This document shows, piece by piece, positions 7,173 through 14,403 of a stretch of 17,332 bases of DNA; the first letter of the stretch is position 1; every line of letters starts with the position of its first letter. The position numbers were made by a program, and so were the translations under genes. Under the pieces are notes generated by a model. The model saw nothing but the letters and a program-made list of their open reading frames with translations, did not search any database and was not told the DNA's origin. The DNA comes from JAWRCU01 sp033542235 (GTDB taxonomy: Bacteria; Pseudomonadota; Alphaproteobacteria; Rhizobiales; Rhizobiaceae), in contig NZ_JAWRCU010000036.1 of assembly GCF_033542235.1 (NCBI RefSeq), forward strand, positions 1 to 17,332, given 5' to 3'.

Positions 7173-7304
7173 GGTCTGGCCATCACACATCCAATCGCCG
7201 ACTATTGATGGGCGCCAGACCGCGCAAGAGCTATCTTCGGTGCGGGAATGTCGGTCGCGCAAATGTTGGCGCCAATAATGCCGGTGAGAGCTACAGGACG
7301 ATGC

Positions 7305-7718
7305 ATGCGGCTGATCGGGTTCGGCCGCTGCGGAGCCCTGCTCCTCCTCGAATTGTTCGCTGCTCTGATTGCAGCCTCGGGAGCGTCGGCCGCGGCGCTG
7401 GAGAATGTCAGCGAGATCGGCCCTTCGCTTATACAGTGCTGGCACCCGCCGGCTGCCCCGGACGGTTCTGCGGTCACCTTGCGCTTCGGCTTCAGGCGTG
7501 ACGGCAGCCTGATGGGCGCGCCGCGGGTCACCTACATCAGTGTCAAGGGTGGGGCAGCGTTAGAGCGGACATTCGCCGATTCAGCCGTTCGCGCGATCGA
7601 GCAATGCTCGCCGCTTCAGCTCTCTCCTCGGTTTGCCGCAACGATCGGCGGCAAGGTCTACGTCATGCAGTTCTCGATCCTGAAGAGGCAGCCCGTCATC
7701 CGGCTCATGTATGCCTGA
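7305..7718 (+). CDS. Exported protein with TolA/TonB C-terminal-like domain
   Basis: A 137-residue protein. It begins with a signal peptide or membrane anchor (residues 1-30, hydrophobic core ALLLLELFAALIAASG, ASA cleavage site). The rest resembles the C-terminal domain of TolA/TonB-type energy transducers: a CWHPP segment, the strand LRFGFRRDGSLMGAPRV, then AVRAIEQCSPLQLSP and a final strand KVYVMQFSI. Two cysteines (CW and QCSP) are in the positions that form a disulfide in many TolA-like domains. The start at 7305 is preferred over the in-frame ATG at 7248 because AGGA lies six bases before it and the signal peptide begins there. The long coiled-coil or proline-rich spacer of true TonB/TolA is missing, so it is a small periplasmic relative of unknown role. 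Neighbours give no clue. Confidence 0.75.
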   Translation: MRLIGFGRCGALLLLELFAALIAASGASAAALENVSEIGPSLIQCWHPPAAPDGSAVTLRFGFRRDGSLMGAPRVTYISVKGGAALERTFADSAVRAIEQCSPLQLSPRFAATIGGKVYVMQFSILKRQPVIRLMYA

Positions 7719-7902
7719 ACGGCGACGTACTATTATGGCAACGGGTGGCATCCGCACAGCCGACCAAGACAACGAAACGGTCGAAGGGCCGCGTAATTTT
7801 TACATTCCAAATGAGATAGGGCCGGCAATCGACGATCACCTTCGCAGACCCGGCCCATTTGAGGCAAGGTAGGCGAAGAAGAAAGCATTGGTGATTGATC
7901 AG

Positions 7903-8133
7903 CTAGGCGCCCTTATCGTTGAGGCGTTTTATTCGTCCATCGCTTAGGCTGAAGACCCCATGCTGACCACCTTGCAGGTCAAAGTCAGCTTGGAGTTCTC
8001 CCCAAAATCCCAAAAATCGGCCGCAGTCATCGCACACGATCTTTGTCTCGGATCCTGCATTCTTCGGAATGCGCAGTCTGATTGTTCGGCAGAATGGACA
8101 CTCGATCTTGTGGTCTAAGAATTTCTCTGCCAC
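7903..8133 (-). CDS. Small zinc-ribbon protein
   Basis: A 76-residue cytoplasmic protein with two CxxC pairs, CPFC at residues 12-15 and CDDC at 34-37, which should bind one zinc ion. The pairs flank a basic strand (RTIRLRIPKNAG). The C-terminal half (GFWGELQADFDLQGGQHGVF) is conserved-looking and acidic. The GTG at 8133 is taken as start because GGGAG lies eight bases upstream and the fold begins right after it. An extension to ATG 8193 is possible but adds unrelated-looking sequence. Such ribbons bind nucleic acid or proteins; the partner is unknown. The 184 bp between it and the TolA-like gene, with which it converges, hold nothing recognisable. Confidence 0.7.
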   Translation of the reverse strand: MAEKFLDHKIECPFCRTIRLRIPKNAGSETKIVCDDCGRFLGFWGELQADFDLQGGQHGVFSLSDGRIKRLNDKGA

Positions 8134-8375
8134 CGGTGAGACTCCCAAGAGGCTTCCCGCCGAAATCAAACAGCCAAGCCGTATCTTTGGCAATGCCCCG
8201 TCTCAGTCTTCCTCCACATCGGGAAGCACTCAATCTGGTCGCAATTTGGCGCTTTGCGCCGCGCCGAGAGCCTCCGCATGCTTCTGTCAGGCAATATCTG
8301 CTTGCCTCGGCGATCCTTGCTCCACATGATGCTGATGCAGCAGTTGCTAGGGTGATGCCTGATGTATGCTTTGCG

Positions 8376-8380
8376 AGGAG
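8376..8380 (+). promoter_or_regulatory. Ribosome binding site deciding a GTG start
   Basis: AGGAG eight bases before the GTG at 8389. It favours this start over the upstream in-frame ATG at 8362, since the GTG places a proper signal peptide at the N-terminus. Confidence 0.6.
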
Positions 8381-8388
8381 CCCAGAGA

Positions 8389-8805
8389 GTGCGGTTCAAT
8401 CGCTCTAAATCAGGAGTGTTTCTGGCATCGGTGCTTTTCGCAGCGAGCACGGCTGGAGCTTGGGCGGATGCTATCGAAAACCTGCAAGGCGCCTGGGTGA
8501 CGGAAGATACCGAATGCACAGGGGTGTTCGAAAAGACCGGCGGAAAAATTCGATTTAAAGATCGTACTTTTGCCTCTGGAGACGGATTCATCATTCTGGG
8601 CAAAAAGGTGACGGGGCCTATTTCAGGTTGCACGATCTCCCAAGTCGAGCAGAAGGACGGTGGCTTTTCCGCCTTCCTGGCCTGTTCCGATGCTCTTGTG
8701 GCCAGAAATTTCTCGATGAAGTTTCGCGTCATCGATCCAACCCATTTTGAGCGGCTCGATCCCGATCATGACGTGACGATCACATACAAGAAATGCGCTC
8801 TCTGA
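8389..8805 (+). CDS. Exported four-cysteine protein of unknown function
   Basis: A 138-residue protein with a clear Sec signal peptide (residues 1-26: basic RFNRSK, hydrophobic GVFLASVLFAAS, AWA cleavage site before DAIENL). The mature part is about 112 residues, rich in beta-strands, with a repeated Gly-Phe-Ile/Lys pattern. It has four cysteines (TECTG, SGCTIS, LACSD, KKCAL), enough for two disulfides in the periplasm. The opening NLQGAWVTEDTECTGVFEK looks like a small beta-barrel module of the type seen in exported hypothetical proteins. I recognise no named family. It is divergent from the zinc-ribbon gene across 255 bp with no identifiable site. Function unknown. Confidence 0.75.
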   Translation: MRFNRSKSGVFLASVLFAASTAGAWADAIENLQGAWVTEDTECTGVFEKTGGKIRFKDRTFASGDGFIILGKKVTGPISGCTISQVEQKDGGFSAFLACSDALVARNFSMKFRVIDPTHFERLDPDHDVTITYKKCAL

Positions 8806-8916
8806 GAGCGGGGATCAGCCTTCTCCCAACGCGGAGCGAAGCCGCCCCGACGGCTGCCTGGTAGCGGCGGGGAACAGCTTTCGCAGAACGGCCGCCCGAG
8901 GCGCCGTTAAACCTGA

Positions 8917-9156
8917 TCAACGGGAGAGCCGGCGAAGATTGGCTCGCACCTTGCGCCGGTAGCGACGTGCCACATTATCGGCGGACTTGCCTTGGCTCAG
9001 GCTTACTGCAGCCTGTTGGGCGGCGCCGATTTTTTCGACAACCATCCCGAAAGCCTCCACGTTGGCTGCCTGTCCGCCAGTCAGCAGCTTCATCCATCGA
9101 AGCCAAATGACAAGCTGGATCTCGACGGCGAAAGCCGGCCACCAGAAGTATGACAT
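8917..9156 (-). CDS. Small conserved-looking helical protein
   Basis: A 79-residue protein. It opens with an aromatic stretch (SYFWWPAFAVEIQLVIWLRWM), followed by an amphipathic helix (NVEAFGMVVEKIGAAQQAAV) and a very basic tail (RRYRRKVRANLRRLSR). A GAGGT ribosome site sits about five bases before the ATG. The composition weakly recalls phasin-like surface proteins, with a tail that could touch nucleic acid or membrane phosphates, but the resemblance is not enough to assign a family. It stands alone between the exported four-cysteine gene and the exonuclease gene. The 111 bp downstream (8806-8916) are GC-rich without a clear terminator. Confidence 0.6.
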   Translation of the reverse strand: MSYFWWPAFAVEIQLVIWLRWMKLLTGGQAANVEAFGMVVEKIGAAQQAAVSLSQGKSADNVARRYRRKVRANLRRLSR

Positions 9157-9267
9157 TCCGACCTCATTTTGCGTTCATCGGCCTACATTGTAGCGAATTC
9201 TTTGTTCATGCATCCCATCTATCCGAGAACCGCTGGCACTTTTCCGTCCGATGCTCTAGCCGCGCGA

Positions 9268-10092
9268 TCAGTCGCCGCGAGCCTTGAGTGATCGGGCAAG
9301 GAGACGGCTGTCACCGACCTGGTCCACCCAAGCCGCGAAGTCCTTGCTCGGGCCGTGCCAGCGCAGCTCTTCGACTTCGTCGAACAGCGGAGCGTCGGTT
9401 CGCAGGGTCGCGAGGGTCTTGAATAAAAGCGCGATCTCCTGGCGTTTGCCGAGGACTTCAGGCGGAAAGGATTCGAGGGGACCATAGCGGCCAAGCAGCC
9501 GGGCGGCCGAGACGCGGCCGATGCCTTCGAGGCCGGGGTAGCCATCGGCGGCATCGCCGACGAGCGCGAGGAAATCGGGAATGAGGACCGGCTCAACGCC
9601 GAACTTCTCGCGGACGGCGGCGGCATCAAGGATCTTCTGGTTCCTGCGGTCCACCTGCACTATGCGATCACCCTGCACGCACTGGGCCAGATCCTTGTCC
9701 GGGGTCCAGATGCATACTTTCTGCACCTGCTGATCTGCGGCTGCGCGCTCAGCCGCCGAGGCCAGCCCATCGTCCGCTTCCAGCTCGATCATCGGCCAGA
9801 CAGCCACTCCCATCGCCTTCAGCGCCTCCTCGAGGGGATGAAACTGCGCAAACAGTGCCGGCTCGATGCCATCCCCCGTCTTGTAGCCGGGCCAGAGCCG
9901 GTTGCGGAACGACTCGATGACGTGATCGGTGGCCACCCCGATATGGGTGGCACCACTCTCGATCATCTCCAACACAGTGTTGAGCACGCCTGTGACGGCG
10001 CCGAACGGTTTGTCTTCCCCTTTATTGAACCGGCGTTGGCCGTAGAAGTGGCGAAACAGCTCGTAAGTGCCATCGAGCAGGTGAACGATCAT
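9268..10092 (-). CDS. 5'-3' exonuclease / flap endonuclease-like protein
   Basis: A 274-residue stand-alone relative of the N-terminal 5' nuclease domain of DNA polymerase I, a metal-dependent enzyme that removes 5' flaps or RNA primers. The acidic active-site series is visible: D7 (LLDGTYELFR), D56, E103-E105-D107-D108 (IELEADDGLA), D132 and D134 (TPDKDLAQ), and D180 and D183 (VGDAADGYPG). A helix-hairpin-helix follows (LEGIGRVSAARLLGRYG, 188-204), which grips the DNA. The arch basic residues R63/R65 and Y70/K71 are in place (ESFRNRLWPGYKTG). No polymerase or proofreading domain follows. The ATG at 10092 fits the family start (MIVHLLDGT); a GTG at 10113 would add seven residues with a weaker ribosome context. 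Housekeeping repair is the probable role. Its neighbours are unrelated. Confidence 0.88.
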   Translation of the reverse strand: MIVHLLDGTYELFRHFYGQRRFNKGEDKPFGAVTGVLNTVLEMIESGATHIGVATDHVIESFRNRLWPGYKTGDGIEPALFAQFHPLEEALKAMGVAVWPMIELEADDGLASAAERAAADQQVQKVCIWTPDKDLAQCVQGDRIVQVDRRNQKILDAAAVREKFGVEPVLIPDFLALVGDAADGYPGLEGIGRVSAARLLGRYGPLESFPPEVLGKRQEIALLFKTLATLRTDAPLFDEVEELRWHGPSKDFAAWVDQVGDSRLLARSLKARGD

Positions 10093-10249
10093 AGCGCGTC
10101 TCGACGGGGGCACCTCGCGAGGTGCAAGAGCTGGACCACCGGCCTACCTTTCCGGACTCGTTGTCGGATCTTTGGATATACTGCCGATATCGGTGAGGTC
10201 AGCATAGGCCATTGCTCGATCGGGTAAAGCAGCTGCCATTCTGCTGCCT

Positions 10250-10268
10250 TCGTACATTATAGGTACGA
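10250..10268. repeat. Short inverted repeat upstream of lipoprotein and exonuclease genes
   Basis: TCGTAC at 10250-10255 and GTACGA at 10263-10268, separated by ATTATAG. The dyad lies between the divergent exonuclease and lipoprotein genes and could be an operator. The arms are only six bases, so chance cannot be excluded. The rest of the 265-bp gap (10093-10357) shows no gene. Confidence 0.25.
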
Positions 10269-10357
10269 GCAATTTTCGCGGTTGGACACCAAATAGCCGT
10301 CTCAAAGCTATAAGCGCCATAAGTGCACGACATTGCGCGCGAACTGGCTGGACGACC

Positions 10358-10615
10358 ATGACGCGGAGATTGATTGTGGCTGCTATGACACTGCCGTTAG
10401 CGGTCTCTGGTTGCCTCTCGATCGACAGGAGCAAGCCGCCCGAGCCCGGCGCGATCAAATTCCCCGGGCATCCCTATTGGACTTTGCCCGATTGCAGGCG
10501 CAATGAGCCATTTGGAAAATGGGACAACAATTGCGATGTACCATATGTCGGCCTTCCGCCAGGCTTTGCCAATTCCGACATATGGTGGCATCCGCTTCTA
10601 ATCGTCCCGCAATGA
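10358..10615 (+). CDS. Small lipoprotein
   Basis: An 85-residue protein with a lipoprotein signal peptide: basic MTRRL, hydrophobic IVAAMTLPLAV, and lipobox AVSGC with the acylated cysteine at residue 19. The mature part of 67 residues has two more cysteines, C46 and C59, which could pair, and many Trp/Pro/Gly residues (GHPYWTLPDCRRNEPFGKW, DIWWHPLLIV). It probably sits on the inner face of the outer membrane or on the inner membrane. I recognise no family. The start has a GGA four bases upstream, a weak ribosome site. It appears monocistronic. Confidence 0.65.
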   Translation: MTRRLIVAAMTLPLAVSGCLSIDRSKPPEPGAIKFPGHPYWTLPDCRRNEPFGKWDNNCDVPYVGLPPGFANSDIWWHPLLIVPQ

Positions 10616-10885
10616 CGTCCCCCACTTCTCAACGCATGCTCCGTCTCGATGTGTGCCAAGGCTTCGAGTCACCACATCTCCATCTATCTCGACCGTCCCT
10701 TTGGCGCAGCGGGAGTGGAATGGAGACGATCCTGATTGCGTAGCTAAGCTTTTGGGGTGGAGGGCGTGTGCCGCTCGCAATTGGCGGCGTGTATCCTCAT
10801 ATGAAGGGGCATGGTCAGGCGCCTGTGCGGGGCAAAGCCCAAGCAAGACAGAAGAACCAATAGGCAGACGGGAAGCCCTTCAAGC

Positions 10886-11167
10886 ATGTCCGAAACTGAC
10901 CTGGAGCCATCGGCAGCGAAGGACAACTCAAAGCCTGCGCACAAGATCCCGCTGTTCGGCCGCGAATTCCACATGCCGAGGTCGCGCTGGCTGCGGGTTG
11001 CTATCGGCGTCGGGCTGGTCGTGCTCGGGATGTTCGGCTTCCTGCCGGTCCTCGGCTTCTGGATGATCCCGCTCGGACTCTTGGTTCTCTCCTACGAATT
11101 CCACACCGTGAGACGGCAGCGCCGGCGCTTTATCGTCTGGCGGGAGAAGCGCAAGCGCAAGGTTTGA
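10886..11167 (+). CDS. Small two-helix membrane protein (PGPGW-family-like)
   Basis: A 93-residue protein. A polar N-terminus of about 35 residues leads into two membrane helices (WLRVAIGVGLVVLGMFGFL and LGFWMIPLGLLVLSYEF), then a strongly basic tail (VRRQRRR, REKRKRK). The turn-plus-helix LGFWMIPLGLLVLSYEF resembles the PGPGW family of small membrane proteins, though the exact PGPGW motif is replaced by VLGFW. By the positive-inside rule both ends are cytoplasmic. The start at 10886 (MSETDLEP) is chosen over an in-frame codon at 10811 because of a GGAAG about ten bases upstream and because the longer N-terminus looks non-coding. It converges with the RND operon, with 67 bp between stops. Function unknown. 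Confidence 0.7.
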   Translation: MSETDLEPSAAKDNSKPAHKIPLFGREFHMPRSRWLRVAIGVGLVVLGMFGFLPVLGFWMIPLGLLVLSYEFHTVRRQRRRFIVWREKRKRKV

Positions 11168-11234
11168 CGCCGGCGAGGGTAGCGCCGTTTCCGGTATCAA
11201 GAGCGATCCTTGCCGAGCGTCGTCGAAACTACAT

Positions 11235-14200
11235 CTACGCCGGCTCCGCCGGCGGTTGCGCCTCTGGCTTGGCCCCCTTCGCCGCCCGCCGCGTGAAGCG
11301 CGCCGACAGCCGCGACACCACGACGAAGAAGAGCGGCACGAAGAACACGCCGAGCAGCGTTGCGGCGAGCATGCCGCCCGCCACACCGATGCCGATCGAG
11401 TTCTGCGCGCCCGATGACGCTCCGGTCGCGGTGGCGAGCGGGAGGACGCCGAAGATGAAGGCCAGCGAGGTCATCACGATCGGGCGGAACCTGAGCCGCG
11501 CGGCCTCCAGGATTGCCTCGGTAACGCTGCGCCCGGAGGCTTGCAGGTCGCGCGCGAACTCGACGATCAGGATTGCGTTCTTCGAGGCAAGGCCGATCGT
11601 GGTGAGCAGCGCGACCTTGAAATAGACGTCGTTCGACTGCCCGAACAGCCAGGCCGCGAGCAGTGCGCCGAACACGCCGACCGGCACCGAGAGGATGACC
11701 GAGAAGGGGATCGACCAGCTCTCGTAGAGAGCGGCGAGGCAGAGGAACACCACCACAACAGAGATGGCATAGAGCGCCGGTGCCTGGTTGCCCGAGAGCC
11801 GCTCCTGGTAAGACAGACCGGTCCAGGCGGGTGTGAAGCCGTTACCGAGCGCGGTCACGAGCTCTTCCATCCTATCCATCGCAGTACCTGAGCTGACGCC
11901 TGGCGCAGCCGAGCCCTGGATTTCCACGGCCGCGACGCCGTTGAAGCGGTCGAGCTTGGGCGGCCCGAACGACCAGTCCGTGCTGGTGAATGCCGAGAAG
12001 GGCACCATCTCGCCTTGGGTATTGCGTGCATACCAGCGGTTGATGTCCTGAGGCTGCATCCGGAAGGGCGCATCGGCCTGCACCCAGACGGGCTTGATCT
12101 GGCCGCGGTCGATGAAGTCGTTCACATAGGTGCCGGCCCAGGCAGTGCTCAGTATCGCGTTGATCTCGGCTATGCCGACGCCGAAGGCGCCGGCGCGTTC
12201 GCCGTCGACGTTGATACGGAACTCAGCCTGGTCGTCCTGCGCATTCTGGCGCACTCCGCTTAGCTGCGGGTCCTGGGTGGCTTTGGCGAGCAAGGTGTTG
12301 CGTGCGGCCACCAGCGCGTCACGGCCGGCGCCGGCCGCATCCTGCAGATACATGTCGAAGCCGCCTGCCGTGCCCAGCCCCGGGATGGCCGGCGGCGCGA
12401 GCGCGAAAATCTGCGCGTCCCTTATCGTGGCGAACTGCCGCATGGCGCGCATAGCGAGCGCATCGGCGGCGAGAGCGGGGTCGGTCCGTTCCTCGAACGG
12501 CTTCAATCTCACGAAGGCCATGGCTGCATTCTGTCCGCTGCCCGCAAAACCGAAGCCGATCGCGGCAAATACGCTCTCCGTCGCCTGCTTCTCCTTATTG
12601 AGGAAATAGTCGCTGATCTGACTGAGCACTGCGCGCGTACGCTGCTCGGTCGCGCCGCTCGGCAATTGCACCTGCACCATCAGCACGCCCTGGTCTTCGG
12701 CAGGGATGAAAGAGCTCGGCAGCACCCGGAACAAATAGCCGGCCCCGCCGGCAATCAGGAGAAAGACCAGCAAGAGGCCGAGCGGCCGTCGAATAATGCC
12801 GCCGACAGCGCGCTCGTAGCCCGAGGTCGTTCGCCCGAAGCCTTTGTTGAGCCAGCGGAAGAGGAAGAACCTCGCCTCGCCCTCCTGTCGCTTCAAGATG
12901 GTCGCGGTGAGGGCAGGGGTCAGCACCAGCGCGACAATCACGGAGAGCAGCATCGCGCTCACGATAGTGATCGAGAACTGGCGATAGATGATGCCGACCG
13001 ATCCGCCGAAGAAGGCCATGGGCACGAACACGGCGGAGAGGACGAGCGCAATGCCGATCAGCGCGCCGGTGATCTCGCCCATCGACTTCTCCGTCGCCTC
13101 GCGCGGCGAGAGCCCTTCCTCCGCCATCAGCCGCTCGACATTCTCGACGACGACGATCGCATCGTCGACGAGGAGCCCGATCGCCAGAACCATGGCGAAC
13201 ATCGTCAGCGTGTTGATCGAATAGCCGGCGAGCGCCAGCACGCCGAACGTGCCGAGCAGCACCACGGGCACGGCGATCGTCGGGATGAATGTCGCCCTGA
13301 TGTTCTGCAGGAACAGAAGCATCACGAGGAAGACAAGCACGATCGCTTCGACCAGCGTGCGTTCCACCTCGTGGATCGACAGCTGCACGAAAGGCGTCGT
13401 GTCGTAGGCGTAGACCACCTCGACATTCTCCGGCAGCGTGGCTTTGAGCCGCTCCATCGCCGCGCGCACGCCGTTTGCCGTGTCGATCGCATTCGCACCG
13501 GCAAGCAGGTTCACGCCGAAGCCGGCGGCCGGCTTGGCGTTAAATTGCGAGCTCGTGGCGTAGGACTCCGCACCGATCTCCACCCGCGCCACGTCACTCA
13601 GCCGCACCACGGCGCCGCCGGTCTCGGTCTTGAGGATGATGTTGCGGAACTGCTCCGGCGTCTGCAGCTGGCTCTGTGCCGTGATGGTGGCATTGAGCTG
13701 CTGGCCGGGCACGGCCGGATTGGCGCCAAGCTGGCCAACCGAGACCTGCGTGTTCTGTGCGCGCACCGCCGAGGTCACGTCGGCCGGCGTCAGCTGGAAG
13801 CGCTCGAGCCGCTCGGGGTCGAGCCAGATGCGCATGGCGTAGCCGGAACCGAACACGTTGAGGTCGCCAACGCCATTCACGCGACGGATCACGTCCTCGA
13901 TATTGGTGGAGATGAAGTCGCCGAGATCGTTGGAGCTCAGGCTCCCGTCGGTCGAGGTCAGCGTCACCACCATCAGGATGCTGGTGGTGGATTTGGTGAC
14001 CCTGATGCCCTGGTCGATCACGGGCTGCGGCAGCTGCGATTCGACCAACTGCAGCTGGTTCTGGACGTTGACCTGGGCGATGTCCGGATCGGCGCGGCTA
14101 TTGAAGGTGAGCGCGATCGTGGAACGGCCGTCGGAGCTGGAGGAGGCGGTGAAATAGTCGAGGTTCTCGAGCCCCGTCATGTTCTGCTCGATGACACGCG

Positions 14201-14390
14201 TCACCGAATTCTCAACCGTCTGGGCGCTGGCGCCGGGATAGGTCGCCGTGATGCGGACGGTCGGCGGCGCGATCTCCGGATACTGCGAGATGGGCAGCGT
14301 GGTGATGCCGAGCGCCCCGGCCAGCATGATGGCGATCGCGATCACCCAGGCGAAGACGGGGCGGCGGATGAAGAAGAGCGAGAGCTGCAT
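11235..14390 (-). CDS. RND multidrug efflux transporter, HAE1 (AcrB/MexB) family
   Basis: A 1051-residue inner-membrane proton/drug antiporter, the usual length for the family. It opens with the typical SLFFIRRPVFAWVIAIAIM first helix. Two large periplasmic porter/docking regions follow, at roughly 35-330 and 550-860, and there are twelve predicted helices. The proton-relay pair D409-D410 is present in LAIGLLVDDAIVVVENVER (AcrB D407/D408), and the matching lysine lies in GLASKNAILIVEFARDL. The start at 14390 is used because the family begins at MQLSLFF; the reading frame extends upstream only into the adaptor gene's end. It lies 13 bp after the adaptor gene, so both are one operon. The trimer should expel amphiphilic drugs or plant compounds through a TolC-like channel encoded elsewhere. 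Substrate range is unknown. Confidence 0.95.
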   Translation of the reverse strand: MQLSLFFIRRPVFAWVIAIAIMLAGALGITTLPISQYPEIAPPTVRITATYPGASAQTVENSVTRVIEQNMTGLENLDYFTASSSSDGRSTIALTFNSRADPDIAQVNVQNQLQLVESQLPQPVIDQGIRVTKSTTSILMVVTLTSTDGSLSSNDLGDFISTNIEDVIRRVNGVGDLNVFGSGYAMRIWLDPERLERFQLTPADVTSAVRAQNTQVSVGQLGANPAVPGQQLNATITAQSQLQTPEQFRNIILKTETGGAVVRLSDVARVEIGAESYATSSQFNAKPAAGFGVNLLAGANAIDTANGVRAAMERLKATLPENVEVVYAYDTTPFVQLSIHEVERTLVEAIVLVFLVMLLFLQNIRATFIPTIAVPVVLLGTFGVLALAGYSINTLTMFAMVLAIGLLVDDAIVVVENVERLMAEEGLSPREATEKSMGEITGALIGIALVLSAVFVPMAFFGGSVGIIYRQFSITIVSAMLLSVIVALVLTPALTATILKRQEGEARFFLFRWLNKGFGRTTSGYERAVGGIIRRPLGLLLVFLLIAGGAGYLFRVLPSSFIPAEDQGVLMVQVQLPSGATEQRTRAVLSQISDYFLNKEKQATESVFAAIGFGFAGSGQNAAMAFVRLKPFEERTDPALAADALAMRAMRQFATIRDAQIFALAPPAIPGLGTAGGFDMYLQDAAGAGRDALVAARNTLLAKATQDPQLSGVRQNAQDDQAEFRINVDGERAGAFGVGIAEINAILSTAWAGTYVNDFIDRGQIKPVWVQADAPFRMQPQDINRWYARNTQGEMVPFSAFTSTDWSFGPPKLDRFNGVAAVEIQGSAAPGVSSGTAMDRMEELVTALGNGFTPAWTGLSYQERLSGNQAPALYAISVVVVFLCLAALYESWSIPFSVILSVPVGVFGALLAAWLFGQSNDVYFKVALLTTIGLASKNAILIVEFARDLQASGRSVTEAILEAARLRFRPIVMTSLAFIFGVLPLATATGASSGAQNSIGIGVAGGMLAATLLGVFFVPLFFVVVSRLSARFTRRAAKGAKPEAQPPAEPA
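11238..11254 (-). other. Perfect hairpin at the last codons of the RND transporter gene
   Basis: CGCCGGC-TCC-GCCGGCG, a 7-bp stem with a 3-base loop, immediately before the TAG stop of the RND transporter gene and between convergent genes. It could slow or stabilise the 3' end of the message. It also simply encodes a Pro-Ala-Glu-Pro-Ala tail, so a regulatory role is uncertain. There is no T-run. Confidence 0.3.
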
Positions 14391-14403
14391 GGCTGTCTCG
14401 CTG

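Noticed and set aside
8166..8732. A 188-codon minus-strand frame across the exported-protein gene
   Set aside because: No domain, no ribosome site; overlaps a gene with a clear signal peptide on the plus strand.
8806..8916. A third copy of the mosaic repeat suggested by CCTTCTCCCAACGCGGAGCG
   Set aside because: Only a short fragment resembles the arms and no matching inverted arm was found.
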